A stretch of DNA of 64,000 nucleotides from CANLBN01 sp965230205 (GTDB lineage Bacteria > Pseudomonadota > Gammaproteobacteria > Pseudomonadales > Cellvibrionaceae), in assembly GCA_965230205.1 (NCBI GenBank), contig OZ245996.1, positions 868,001 through 932,000 on the forward strand. Reading direction: 5' to 3'. Both the position numbers and the translations under genes were made by a program. The notes under the pieces were generated by a model. The model saw only the letters and a program-made list of their open reading frames with translations, had not been told where the DNA came from and did no database searches. Position 1 is the stretch's first letter. Each line of letters opens with the position of its first letter. Of the stretch, positions 9,060 through 17,872 are shown one piece after another.

Positions 9060-9635
9060 CTAACCTTTAGTTTTTTCCATTTGATAATAATCCAGAAACG
9101 AAAACGCCTGAAGCTCATTATTTTTGCTTATATTTAAAAGCGTCCCATAAAAATACTTTCTGACATTCGCATGCACATTTAAAGGGCAATTTATTTTTAT
9201 TAACCCAAATACCTAAGTGACCAGTAAGTAAATTAATCTTAATCACATAGAGTCTTGATTAATAGAGTTCAAATATAACAAATAAGAATTTAGATTTTGT
9301 ATTTTTATAATTATTAAATTTAAAAATAGATGAATTATCAGCCACAACCTTATTATTCTTTTTATTATATCTATATAGAAATAGTGGTTACTATTAAAAC
9401 AAAACATAAATTTTGGACGTAATATAGCCAAAAAACATGATCTTCGATTTTGTTATGGCTAATTAAGAAACTATTATAATTGAGATGCCACCTTATAGAC
9501 ATCAACGAAAGACCAAGTATAACAAATGTTATAGCGTTTTAAGGAAAAAAATATTTTCCCAAAAAGATTAATAAGACGCCTAACCAACATTAAGTTGCTG
9601 TAAAAATAATCACCAATAGTTATCTAAGCAATGCA
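9060..9635. other. AT-rich intergenic region without a supported gene
   Basis: Strongly AT-rich spacer between the aap promoter and the TSUP gene. A block TAATATAGCCAAAAA at about 9420 resembles the ArsR operator motif seen at 3311 and 3771 but lacks the second half. A 62-codon frame on the minus strand (9243-9431) starts with TTG and has no ribosome site; I do not regard it as a gene. Confidence 0.5.
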
Positions 9636-10415
9636 CTATGACCATGCTTTATATAAACCCAACATACTAGTAATCAAAAGAGCAAAGCCTAACAAACGGT
9701 AAAATTGAACACTATCCGTTGCTAGCAAATAAGCGTGTAAACGCAAACCTAAAAAGTGACCAATAGCAGCGCAAGGCAAAAGCCATAAATGGTGAATTAG
9801 CTGCAAGTCAACTTCAGCATAGATAAATGACGCCATTTTAATCATCACAAGGATAAACCAAAGCACAAATAGCGTATCTCTCAACTGATAACGGCTGAGG
9901 TATTTAGAGTAAACAGCAACAATCACAGGAGCACCAATTAAGGATGTCCCACTGATATACCCCCCCAACGCTAAAAATAAAACATCTACCCACTTATTCT
10001 TACTAGAAAATGGCTTGTTAAACACATAAGACAATGCGTAGATGCTGATAATAGAAAAAATGATGGTATTCATCACTTGCGCTGGCAGGGTAATCAAACC
10101 AAAAACACCGGCTATTTTAGGAATCAGCATCACTAATAGCGTTTTGCCTAAAAAAGACCAGGCCACTGTTGGCTCAGCAACACCGCTTAATGCCTGACGG
10201 TGACTTTTATAAACCGTTAGCGAAGAAAACACCAACAGGTGTACAGCAATAATCGGTAAATAGACCAATGGCTGGTCATCAATCAGTAGTAAGAACGGCA
10301 AAGCTAATACTGCTCCACCAAAACCCAGACCTGAACGAACGACACCACTCCAGATAAAAACGATACCAATCAATGCATATTGATACGCTGCTAATTGCTC
10401 CATATTGGTTGCCAA
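9636..10415 (-). CDS. TSUP-family (TauE/SafE) membrane permease
   Basis: Integral membrane protein of about 259 residues with eight hydrophobic segments, an N-terminal half-repeat with WSGVVRSGLGFGGAVLALPFLLLI and a second with LALGGYISGTSLIGAPVIVAVY. These Gly/Pro-rich helix entries are typical of TauE/SafE sulfonate or sulfite/anion permeases. The substrate is unknown. Start choice is uncertain: TTG at 10415 has a GAAAG-type ribosome site at good spacing, while ATG at 10403 has only a distant AGGG. The MITE-like repeat A lies just upstream of the gene. Confidence 0.8.
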   Translation of the reverse strand: MATNMEQLAAYQYALIGIVFIWSGVVRSGLGFGGAVLALPFLLLIDDQPLVYLPIIAVHLLVFSSLTVYKSHRQALSGVAEPTVAWSFLGKTLLVMLIPKIAGVFGLITLPAQVMNTIIFSIISIYALSYVFNKPFSSKNKWVDVLFLALGGYISGTSLIGAPVIVAVYSKYLSRYQLRDTLFVLWFILVMIKMASFIYAEVDLQLIHHLWLLPCAAIGHFLGLRLHAYLLATDSVQFYRLLGFALLITSMLGLYKAWS

Positions 10416-10444
10416 GCCCTATTCTTTCAGTTGTTTAAATTAAC

Positions 10445-10585
10445 GGAACCTCTGATTAACCTCGTGTAATTTCTGGCTTGCCCTCCATGGACGGAGGGTA
10501 CATTGAAAATGCAGGAGCATTTTTTCAAGAGCCTAAACGCATGTTAGATTCACGCAGAAATTATTCGAGGTTAATCAGAGGTTCC
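10445..10585. repeat. 141-bp inverted-repeat element, family A (MITE-like)
   Basis: GGAACCTCTGATTAACCTCG (10445-10464) is the exact reverse complement of 10566-10585, and the arms continue with one weak stretch through TAATTTCTG. The interior has a small hairpin CCCTCC-ATGGA-CGGAGGG followed by GAAAATGCAGGAGCATTTTTTC. There is no coding capacity. A solo copy of the end occurs at 26509-26520. Confidence 0.8.
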
Positions 10586-10601
10586 TAAACCCACCAGAAC
10601 T

Positions 10602-10630
10602 AAAAAAGCCCTGGATACTACAGGGCCTTT
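10602..10630 (-). terminator. intrinsic terminator of the MORN/C13 gene
   Basis: On the minus strand a GCCCTG-N6/7-CAGGGC stem flanked by A and T runs is followed by TTTTTT. It lies about 50 bp past the stop of the MORN-repeat gene. Confidence 0.8.
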
Positions 10631-10678
10631 ACTTTATCGACACTTAACTATTTTGATGCAATTAATGATACTTAATTT

Positions 10679-12421
10679 TTACGGAATCTGTCTATTCTCT
10701 TGTTTTTTGCGCTCAGCTAGAGCCTCTCTCCAGACGGCCAATTGGGACACTATTGCTTTAGGTTTAAAGATTAAAGGGTTTGAGTGCTCAAAATCTTCTT
10801 GAGCTTCACGACCACGCACAATATCCCTTGCCCGATCAAAAGCACTGACAAAGTCATCGGACACAGGCAATGCATCCTTAAAGAAAGCTTCTCCAAAGTA
10901 GGTCATCTCTGAAGTATCGCTACAACCGAATGATGTTTTATCTTCAGAAGCTGCCACAACAACCAAGGTATTATCATCTTTCACTGAATTAACATAACCA
11001 CCGGCAAAACAAGCTGATATAACCACAACCTTATAACGCACAGGCAAGGAATTAATAATTTCACCCATGCGCTCAGCACTGAGAGAAGAAAGTTCTAACC
11101 CCGGTTGTGCTAATTGAAAATTAAAATCACGAGAACCGTGGCTGGTAAAGTAGACAAAAAGAATATCATTTTCAGCATCCATTTTTTCTGCGACTCCATG
11201 CAAAGCTGTTTCAATGCTGGTTGTCGTTGCTAACGGTATTTCTTTGTAAGAAACATTACCATTCATCAACAATAATGATTTCTTTCTAGTCCCATAATCA
11301 CTGTCAAATAAATCTCGAATAAAATTAACTTCTCGGCGAAAAACACCTTGCGTACCATCACCTGCAATACCAACAAAATATAACTCTGTCTCTTCAAGGT
11401 CGTTCTCTTCAATAGCTGACAGCATCTGATCAACACGAGAGCTTTGATGATAAAGTACATCTTCAACAATAACACTAGCATCATGCTCAACCAGTTTGTT
11501 GTCTGAACTAACCAATTGACCGTACTGCCAAATCCCTTCAACACGAGCTATACCATCTAATGGCTTTGCATGAGTTAGTATTCCTTGACCATGCTTAACA
11601 CCGTATTCGAAACCACCTTCATAACGAGCACCATCCTGCTCATGAATACCTTGGCCATGAAAAACACCTTTTACAAATTCACCTTTATAGTCAACCCCAT
11701 GAGTATCGCTATAAACACCTGCACCATGGAAAGCACCTTTTACAAACTCTCCTGTATAGGTTCGTACCTTATCTTTATACTCTCCCTGTCCATCAAATAA
11801 CCAGCTTTTAAAGTTACCAGTATAGCTAACTTCATCATCTCGATAATCTCCACGGCCTAGCATAGCCCCTTGTTTAAACTCTCCTTGGTATACTTTACCA
11901 TCAGCACTTGTAAATAAACCTTGGCCATCAAACATTCCCTCTAAAAAATTCCCTTCGTAAATGTCACCATTACTTTGAACTAACTTCCCTTGACCATGAA
12001 ACACATTATTTTTAAACTCCCCGATATATTCTGCATCACCTTGGCTCATAATCCCCTGGCCATTTGCTTTTGCAAAATCTACATCGCCCTCATAAACGCG
12101 CTCGTCAGCAAAAGTGATAATACCTTTCCCTTTTGCTACGCCTTTATCAAACTCGCCTTCATAAATAAAATCTTTTGTCTCATAACGGCCATCACCATGA
12201 AACAGACCTTTCTTAAATTCACCTTTATAAACATCACCATTTGGCCACACTATCCGACCATTACCATTTAATTCGCCTTTCAGAAGATCTCCATCATATT
12301 GCCCGCCATCGGGTAAAAACGTGACGGGAATAGCAACGTTATTGGAAAAATATTGTTTGTTTTCAACAACAATCGCTCCAATAATGAAACCACACATTAA
12401 AATAAAAAAAACTCTAACCAT
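10679..12421 (-). CDS. membrane-anchored MORN-repeat protein with C13 (legumain-like) peptidase domain
   Basis: Protein of 580 residues. Residues about 1-22 form a hydrophobic anchor or uncleaved signal (VRVFFILMCGFIIGAIVV). Residues about 35-300 contain about eleven MORN repeats (YxGEFxxGxxHGxG pattern). Residues about 335-570 form a caspase-clan (CD) domain of the peptidase C13 type, with catalytic His428 in YFTSHGSRDF and Cys471 in VVISACFAGGY. Both residues of the dyad are present, so an active cysteine peptidase is expected, probably in the periplasm. The physiological substrate is unknown. It is followed by its own terminator; the SprT-like gene lies 24 bp upstream on the same strand, so they may share a transcript. 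Confidence 0.88.
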   Translation of the reverse strand: MVRVFFILMCGFIIGAIVVENKQYFSNNVAIPVTFLPDGGQYDGDLLKGELNGNGRIVWPNGDVYKGEFKKGLFHGDGRYETKDFIYEGEFDKGVAKGKGIITFADERVYEGDVDFAKANGQGIMSQGDAEYIGEFKNNVFHGQGKLVQSNGDIYEGNFLEGMFDGQGLFTSADGKVYQGEFKQGAMLGRGDYRDDEVSYTGNFKSWLFDGQGEYKDKVRTYTGEFVKGAFHGAGVYSDTHGVDYKGEFVKGVFHGQGIHEQDGARYEGGFEYGVKHGQGILTHAKPLDGIARVEGIWQYGQLVSSDNKLVEHDASVIVEDVLYHQSSRVDQMLSAIEENDLEETELYFVGIAGDGTQGVFRREVNFIRDLFDSDYGTRKKSLLLMNGNVSYKEIPLATTTSIETALHGVAEKMDAENDILFVYFTSHGSRDFNFQLAQPGLELSSLSAERMGEIINSLPVRYKVVVISACFAGGYVNSVKDDNTLVVVAASEDKTSFGCSDTSEMTYFGEAFFKDALPVSDDFVSAFDRARDIVRGREAQEDFEHSNPLIFKPKAIVSQLAVWREALAERKKQENRQIP

Positions 12422-12445
12422 CCTACTTTCTACCTAACATATCCA

Positions 12446-13018
12446 TCAACCAACATACTCTAACAACCCTGAACAATCCCGACATCGATACTCATGAATT
12501 CCTCGCTGAATATTTTTATGCCGATATGTTGTCAATTCAACATCCCGACATTCACATTGATAGCGGTAACGTTGCACACGCCGAGTGGGAATACCTTCTA
12601 GACTATAATCACCACGCACTACAGGCTTGGCTCCAAATGCCTGCATAATAGCTCGCCACTCATTGCCATGAGGTTTAATATTATTCAAGCCATAAAGGCA
12701 ATCTGAAATATAGTGAGCAACTTCATGAGGAATTGTATTATCCCAGCTATCTGCAGGATATTTAGCAAACAACCAGGGGTTAAAACGAATTTGCTGCTGC
12801 GGCTTAGAAAACCAACGAAACATTTGCTTTTTTTCTTCACCTTGCCTTTTAGGATAATAAGTGCGATAGATACCAGCCGCTCGCCCTCTCAGATTAAAAA
12901 CCACATCAACATCCGCAAATGAATCGTTGTAAATAACAGATGCTAATTGGATATATCGATAAACTTCTTCGATTACTCGCTGTTGCGTTTCTGGATCAAT
13001 GGGCTCAATAATATTCAT
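12446..13018 (-). CDS. sprT: SprT-like zinc metalloprotease-fold protein
   Basis: SprT/Spartan-like domain protein of 190 residues. The zinc motif is HEVAHYISDCLYG with a downstream third ligand in NIKPHGNEWRAIM. The C-terminal zinc-ribbon-like part has paired cysteines (YQCECRD and YRCRDCSG). The length fits bacterial SprT proteins (about 165-190). The bacterial function is not well established; the eukaryotic relative Spartan degrades DNA-protein crosslinks. It sits in a minus-strand run, 4 bp after the DUF962 gene, so the two are likely co-transcribed. Confidence 0.88.
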   Translation of the reverse strand: MNIIEPIDPETQQRVIEEVYRYIQLASVIYNDSFADVDVVFNLRGRAAGIYRTYYPKRQGEEKKQMFRWFSKPQQQIRFNPWLFAKYPADSWDNTIPHEVAHYISDCLYGLNNIKPHGNEWRAIMQAFGAKPVVRGDYSLEGIPTRRVQRYRYQCECRDVELTTYRHKNIQRGIHEYRCRDCSGLLEYVG

Positions 13019-13022
13019 TGCG

Positions 13023-13484
13023 TTAATACTGAATATTCAAACGCTTCAACCAATGCACCCACCACCAAGCAGGCCCAACTAACAAAAATTGAATATCTTT
13101 TAAGAAGGAAGGTTTTTTGCCTTCAATATGGTGCCCTACAAATTGAAAAATCCACATAATAATAAATAAAACCAAACTAAATTTCCAAACTGAGATATTC
13201 AATGAAACCAATATGCTAATCCCAATAAAAACCAGCACTGTAAGCAAGCTCATCGCCACACCAATAGGATTAGAAAGCTTAAAGTAATAAAACAACACAG
13301 GAACCGCCGCAATATGCGCCCATGTAATATGAACACTCTCAATCAATTGAGGAAACGGAACGGACCAGACTAATGCAAACGTAACAAAATAAATAGACGG
13401 TACTGCAATACCATGAATTAAAATATTGGTTTTGTTTTGATGACTTTCACCATATTCATTAATCAAAGATTCTATTCGTCTCAT
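13023..13484 (-). CDS. DUF962 / Mpo1-like membrane protein
   Basis: Small membrane protein of 153 residues with about four hydrophobic helices. The N-terminal pattern YGESHQNKTNILIHGIAVP and the late FVGHHIEGKKPS carry the conserved histidines of the Mpo1/DUF962 family. The yeast member Mpo1 is an Fe(II)-dependent dioxygenase of 2-hydroxy fatty acids; transfer of that activity to the bacterial protein is inference. ATG 13484 is chosen over an upstream in-frame GTG because AGAGG lies 5 bases before it. It overlaps no neighbour and ends 5 bp before sprT. Confidence 0.8.
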   Translation of the reverse strand: MRRIESLINEYGESHQNKTNILIHGIAVPSIYFVTFALVWSVPFPQLIESVHITWAHIAAVPVLFYYFKLSNPIGVAMSLLTVLVFIGISILVSLNISVWKFSLVLFIIMWIFQFVGHHIEGKKPSFLKDIQFLLVGPAWWWVHWLKRLNIQY

Positions 13485-13619
13485 AAGCACCTCTATTTTT
13501 ATAGTAACCCTGATTATCCACTCAATAGAATTTCCTTAATGCTGATATAAACAACTTAATTTCGTAGATATAGTTGCCACTCAGGTATTTACGGTAATTT
13601 AACCAGATAACGAATGAAT

Positions 13620-13919
13620 TCAAATATAGTATTGCTTTGAAAAACGGCCTTTATCGGTTACAACAATACCTTCTGCCTCCAGCAAGCGTCGCTGCTTGTT
13701 AGCATTAGAAAAGTCAGCCAGTTTCCCCTGAGCGCTAACAACTCTATGCCAAGGCAATTCAGAATCCTTTGGCAACTCTCGCAACCAGCGGCATGTCTGC
13801 CTTGCATTGCCCAAACTTGCCAATTCCGCAAGGCGTCCATAGCTACATACCTTTCCTCGAGGAATCTGTGATAATACCAAGCAGAAACGCTCAAATGGAG
13901 AGGATTCGAATGAATCCAT
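13620..13919 (-). CDS. alkyltransferase-like (ATL) DNA-binding protein
   Basis: Single MGMT C-terminal-type domain of 99 residues. The HTH/Arg-finger region is GRLAELASLGNARQTCRWLR. The active-site motif PCHRV of methyltransferases is PWHRVV here, so Trp replaces the alkyl-accepting cysteine. This is the hallmark of Atl proteins, which bind O6-alkylguanine without repairing it and hand the lesion to nucleotide-excision repair. It lies 5 bp downstream of msrQ on the same strand, so it may be carried on the msrPQ transcript. Confidence 0.9.
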   Translation of the reverse strand: MDSFESSPFERFCLVLSQIPRGKVCSYGRLAELASLGNARQTCRWLRELPKDSELPWHRVVSAQGKLADFSNANKQRRLLEAEGIVVTDKGRFSKQYYI

Positions 13920-13924
13920 GAATA

Positions 13925-14548
13925 TTACCTTTTCTTATATTTCCAATAGAGCCGATCTGCCAACAATAATGCAAGGATCAGGCCATAGATAAGAGGCCAA
14001 AGTATATCGGCTTTTACCAACCACCAGTAATGCACAATCCCCAATATTGCGACCAGATAGACAGTTCTATGCAAGACTATCCAGCGTTTCCCCAGCCATC
14101 GCTGTAATTTCTTATAAGATGTTATGGCCAAGGGCAACATCAACACAAACGCAACGAAACCCACCGCAATATATGGCCGATCGATAATATCTTCAATGAT
14201 GGACGCGAGATTAAAGAAATGATCAAAGAAGATAAAGACGAAAAAATGTAATAACAGATAAAAGAAGCTCCATAGACCCAAAAAGCGACGCAGGCGCATT
14301 AGTGAATTCCAATGGAAATGGCGTCGCAACGGCGTGATAGACAAGGTCACCAACAAAAAATACAACGCCCACTCACCAGTCGCGTGAGTAATAACTTCAA
14401 TAGGATTGGCACCCAGATAACCTAAAAAAATACCTGCGATCAAATAGCCAATATGAGTGAGTGCACCCAGAGTAACCCCAATTTTTATCAGGATAATAAT
14501 GCTGATTTTATTAATGCTCAACGGCATCCATTTCATAGCAGCCAACAT
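13925..14548 (-). CDS. msrQ: MsrQ, heme-binding membrane subunit of the MsrPQ methionine sulfoxide reductase
   Basis: Ferric-reductase-like membrane protein of 207 residues (formerly YedZ) with six hydrophobic segments. Candidate heme-ligand histidines are in LLLHFFVFIFFDH and VLHRTVYLVAILGIVHYWW. It passes electrons from the quinone pool to periplasmic MsrP, which repairs oxidised methionines in envelope proteins. It begins 9 bp after the msrP stop, the usual msrPQ operon order. Confidence 0.93.
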   Translation of the reverse strand: MLAAMKWMPLSINKISIIILIKIGVTLGALTHIGYLIAGIFLGYLGANPIEVITHATGEWALYFLLVTLSITPLRRHFHWNSLMRLRRFLGLWSFFYLLLHFFVFIFFDHFFNLASIIEDIIDRPYIAVGFVAFVLMLPLAITSYKKLQRWLGKRWIVLHRTVYLVAILGIVHYWWLVKADILWPLIYGLILALLLADRLYWKYKKR

Positions 14549-14557
14549 AATAGTGCA

Positions 14558-15523
14558 TCAATAGTTTTTACGTAAATCCATTCCAGCATATAGAGAGGCA
14601 ACTTCATCTTGATAACCATTAAATGGTAATGTGGGCTGCCTGAATAGCTTACCTATCACGCGCTCTCGTTTCTGGCTCCAGCGAGGATGATTTACATCTG
14701 GATTAACATTGGAATAAAAGCCATATTCTCTTGGGGCAGAGAGGTTCCAGCTGGTTTCCGGCTGTGTTTCAGTAAAGCGAATACGAACAATCGACTTAAT
14801 ACTTTTAAATCCATATTTCCAAGGAACGACTAAGCGTAACGGCGCACCATTTTGGTTAGGCAGTGGCTTGCCGTATATACCCGTTGCCATGAATGTCAGA
14901 GGATGCATTGCCTCATCCATACGCAAACCTTCTCTATAAGGCCAGTCCAATACGTTACGGCGCTGCCCTGGTAGAGGGTTTTCTTTATCATAGATCGTTT
15001 CAAATGCAACATATTTTGCTTTAGAGGTTGGCTCAAAACGTTTGAGCAAATCCGCTAATGGAAAGCCTACCCACGGAATCACCATTGACCACGCCTCAAC
15101 ACAGCGAAAACGGTAAATGCGTTCTTCAAAATCGTGGGGCTTTAATACATCCTCTAAGGCATATTTACCAGGCTTAGCGCACTCGCCATCAATGGTAACT
15201 GACCACGGATCTGTAACCAGTGCTTTTGCATTGCTGACAGGGTCACCCTTACCATAGCCCAACTCATAAAAATTGTTATAACTCGTAATATCACTATAAC
15301 TATGCGGCTCGGCCTCTAGGTTGATTGTCCGTTTAGCCTGCGAGAAACGATCTTTAAACGTATCTATCGAAGCAAATGCGAGCTGAGGGAAATACGCTAA
15401 AGCAGAGAGGGACATACCCGCCTTAATAAACTGCCGCCTCCTTCGAAACAGGGCTTCATCGGTGACATCATTCTCAGTTAATGATGAAATTATTGTATTT
15501 GGTCGTCGGAAAATAGGAGTCAT
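14558..15523 (-). CDS. msrP: MsrP, periplasmic molybdopterin methionine sulfoxide reductase
   Basis: Catalytic subunit (formerly YedY) of 321 residues. The Tat signal peptide is RRRRQFIKAGMSLSALA, consistent with export of a folded Mo-cofactor enzyme. The molybdenum-coordinating cysteine is in YRFRCVEAWSMVIPW, and a sulfite-oxidase-like fold follows (QNGAPLRLVVPWKYGFKSIK). It is the first gene of an msrP-msrQ-ATL run on the minus strand. Length is normal. Confidence 0.95.
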   Translation of the reverse strand: MTPIFRRPNTIISSLTENDVTDEALFRRRRQFIKAGMSLSALAYFPQLAFASIDTFKDRFSQAKRTINLEAEPHSYSDITSYNNFYELGYGKGDPVSNAKALVTDPWSVTIDGECAKPGKYALEDVLKPHDFEERIYRFRCVEAWSMVIPWVGFPLADLLKRFEPTSKAKYVAFETIYDKENPLPGQRRNVLDWPYREGLRMDEAMHPLTFMATGIYGKPLPNQNGAPLRLVVPWKYGFKSIKSIVRIRFTETQPETSWNLSAPREYGFYSNVNPDVNHPRWSQKRERVIGKLFRQPTLPFNGYQDEVASLYAGMDLRKNY

Positions 15524-16073
15524 TAATCAATCTCAGCCTTTTATTTGAACCACTTAGAGAGCTAATAGTTATTATAGTTCCTAGCTGCTTATAGTCCTTA
15601 CTTATAAGCTTTTAATCTATATTCCATTCGTTATAGAGGTAAAAATGAAAAATAGCACTTCAATTTTATTTCTTCATAAAGCTCGTCATTAACACAATAT
15701 TCATCAGAAGATAACTTAAAGTTATGGCTAAAACCTTGTATAATGCCGCGCCTAGAAAGTTGGCCTGCAACACTTTGTTATTTACCCGTATTTAATTTAT
15801 AAGCCACTAACAATATCGTTATCGACTTTATTGGCTCTTGCGTTTATCGATCAATAATAACGAGTGGAAAATGCTTAAGACTTTTATGTGTGCAATCTCG
15901 AATTGGCATCAGTCAATTGACACCCTTAATTGCTTAGATCTGCTTTAACTTAATCTCAATAACGAAATATTGAATTAAAGCCCCTAAAGCGACTGGCGTA
16001 AACAAATAGGTGCAAAACTGAAAACTAAAAGCAGACACACAAAATACATTCCTTTTAAACTGATGATGACGAT
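15524..16073. other. 550-bp divergent intergenic region between msrP and malic enzyme
   Basis: No gene is supported here. It must hold the msrP promoter (minus strand) and that of the malic enzyme (plus strand). The most convincing signal is the promoter at 15716-15744, which would leave a long leader of about 325 nt before maeA. Confidence 0.5.
15716..15744 (+). promoter_or_regulatory. sigma-70 promoter with GC-rich discriminator
   Basis: TTAAAG (15716-15721), a 17-bp spacer, then TATAAT (15739-15744) followed by GCCGCGCC. The consensus -10 with a GC-rich discriminator resembles stringently controlled stable-RNA promoters. The downstream transcript could be a long maeA leader or a separate small RNA. 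Confidence 0.5.
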
Positions 16074-17756
16074 ATGAATAAAGAACCTCTCTATATTCCA
16101 CTTGCTGGACCTACATTACTGGAAACACCTTTATTAAATAAGGGAAATGCCTTTACTGAAGAAGAACGTCATGACTTTAATTTATTAGGATTATTACCTG
16201 ACAGCATTGAAACTATTGATGAGCAAAAACAGCGCGCTTATCAACAATTGAATTCTTTCCAAAGTGCCATGGACAAGCATATCTACCTTCGTGGCATTCA
16301 AGATACCAATGAAACACTTTACTACAAGTTGGTAACCGAGCACCTCGAAGAAATCATGCCGTTGATTTACACTCCAACGGTCGGGGAAGCCTGCCAGCAA
16401 TTCTCTCGCATTTATCGTCGCCATCGCGGATTATTTATTTCCTATAACGATAAGAAACACATCAGAGGCATTCTACGTAATGCGACCAAAAAGAAAGTAA
16501 AAGTTATTGTCGTTACCGATGGCGAACGCATCCTGGGCCTGGGCGACCAAGGTATTGGCGGAATGGGTATACCCATTGGAAAATTAGCACTTTACTCAGC
16601 CTGCGGAGGCATCAGCCCAGCCTACACCCTACCCATTACCCTTGATGTTGGCACAAATAATCAGGAATTAATTGAAGACCCTATGTATATGGGCTGGAAA
16701 CACGAACGTATTACCGGACAAGAATACGACGACTTTGTTGAAGAGTTTATCCGTTCCGTTCAAAAACGCTGGCCAGACGCACTGATTCAATTTGAAGATT
16801 TTGCCGGCCACAATGCTAACCGCCTGCTTGAGCGCTACCGTGACCAAGCCTGCTGCTTCAATGATGACATACAAGGCACAGCAGCTGTCACTGTTGGCAC
16901 TCTATTAGCCGCCTGTAAAGCAAAAGGCGAACAACTAAAAGATCAGATCATCACTTTTTGTGGTGCAGGCGCAGCTGGCTGTGGTATAGCCGAGCAAATC
17001 GTTGCTCAAATGGTCTCCGAAGGCTTGAGTGATATGCAGGCACGCAAGCGTATCTTTATGATGAATAGCCGCGGCTTGGTAATTGGCAGTATGAGTGGAC
17101 TAAAAGACTTCCAACTCCGACTATGCCAGTCAGATGAAAGATTAAGTGAATGGGGCATCACTGGAGATACTGCAACATTAATGGAAACCGTCACACACTC
17201 GAAATCAACCGTTATTGTTGGGGTATCGACAGTTTCTGGTTTATTTACCCAAGAAATCATTGCACAGATGCAAGCCAATACCGATAAGCCTATTGTCTTA
17301 CCATTATCAAACCCAACCTCTAAAGTTGAAGCCTTACCTGAAGATATTATCAAATGGACTAATGGCAATGCTATCGTTGCAACTGGCAGCCCATTTGAAC
17401 CGGTTGAATTGGATGGAAAAACCTATCCAATATCACAATGCAATAACAGTTATATCTTCCCGGGTATTGGACTGGGTGTTGTTGCCAGTAAAGCGTCTCG
17501 AGTTACCGACAATATGCTGATGGCATCAAGCTACGCACTTGCCGAATACGCTGCCATTCACAATAAAAATTCGGATGAGCTTCTTCCTGACCTCAACGAT
17601 ATCCGTAATGTTAGCAAGCACATCGCTAAACAAGTTTACAAACAGGCGATTATTGACGGAGTCACACTAGAGGTTGATGAAGAGCATATTGATGCAGCAA
17701 TAGAAAAAAACTTTTGGGAACCCGCTTATCGACCATTTGAGCGGACCGCTCTTTAA
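16074..17756 (+). CDS. maeA: NAD-dependent malic enzyme
   Basis: Oxidative decarboxylation of malate to pyruvate with NAD+, 560 residues, the size of the large SfcA/MaeA class. The N-terminal malic domain shows YTPTVGEACQQFS, and the catalytic Tyr/Lys area is followed by GLGDQGIGGMGIPIGK and metal-binding FEDFAG. The NAD-binding Rossmann motif is FCGAGAAGCGIA. It is monocistronic, with a strong hairpin just after it. It links the TCA cycle to pyruvate, which suits growth on organic acids. Confidence 0.96.
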   Translation: MNKEPLYIPLAGPTLLETPLLNKGNAFTEEERHDFNLLGLLPDSIETIDEQKQRAYQQLNSFQSAMDKHIYLRGIQDTNETLYYKLVTEHLEEIMPLIYTPTVGEACQQFSRIYRRHRGLFISYNDKKHIRGILRNATKKKVKVIVVTDGERILGLGDQGIGGMGIPIGKLALYSACGGISPAYTLPITLDVGTNNQELIEDPMYMGWKHERITGQEYDDFVEEFIRSVQKRWPDALIQFEDFAGHNANRLLERYRDQACCFNDDIQGTAAVTVGTLLAACKAKGEQLKDQIITFCGAGAAGCGIAEQIVAQMVSEGLSDMQARKRIFMMNSRGLVIGSMSGLKDFQLRLCQSDERLSEWGITGDTATLMETVTHSKSTVIVGVSTVSGLFTQEIIAQMQANTDKPIVLPLSNPTSKVEALPEDIIKWTNGNAIVATGSPFEPVELDGKTYPISQCNNSYIFPGIGLGVVASKASRVTDNMLMASSYALAEYAAIHNKNSDELLPDLNDIRNVSKHIAKQVYKQAIIDGVTLEVDEEHIDAAIEKNFWEPAYRPFERTAL

Positions 17757-17835
17757 AGTATTAGACGAGTGACGAATTGGTAGTTCTTATGAATCAATAC
17801 CAATAATCACTGACCCTAAGCAATATCAATCAAAT

Positions 17836-17872
17836 AACGCAGGTTTGCTACAAGCCTGCGTTTTATTATTTT
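17836..17872 (+). terminator. intrinsic terminator after maeA, abutting the tcdA start
   Basis: The stem AACGCAGG (17836-17843) / CCTGCGTT (17855-17862) with an 11-nt loop is followed by TTATTATTTT. The T-rich tail runs directly into the ATG of tcdA at 17873. Confidence 0.85.

Noticed and set aside
9243..9431. A 62-codon minus-strand frame in AT-rich spacer
   Set aside because: TTG start, no ribosome site, low-complexity Ile/Leu/Asn composition, no motif.
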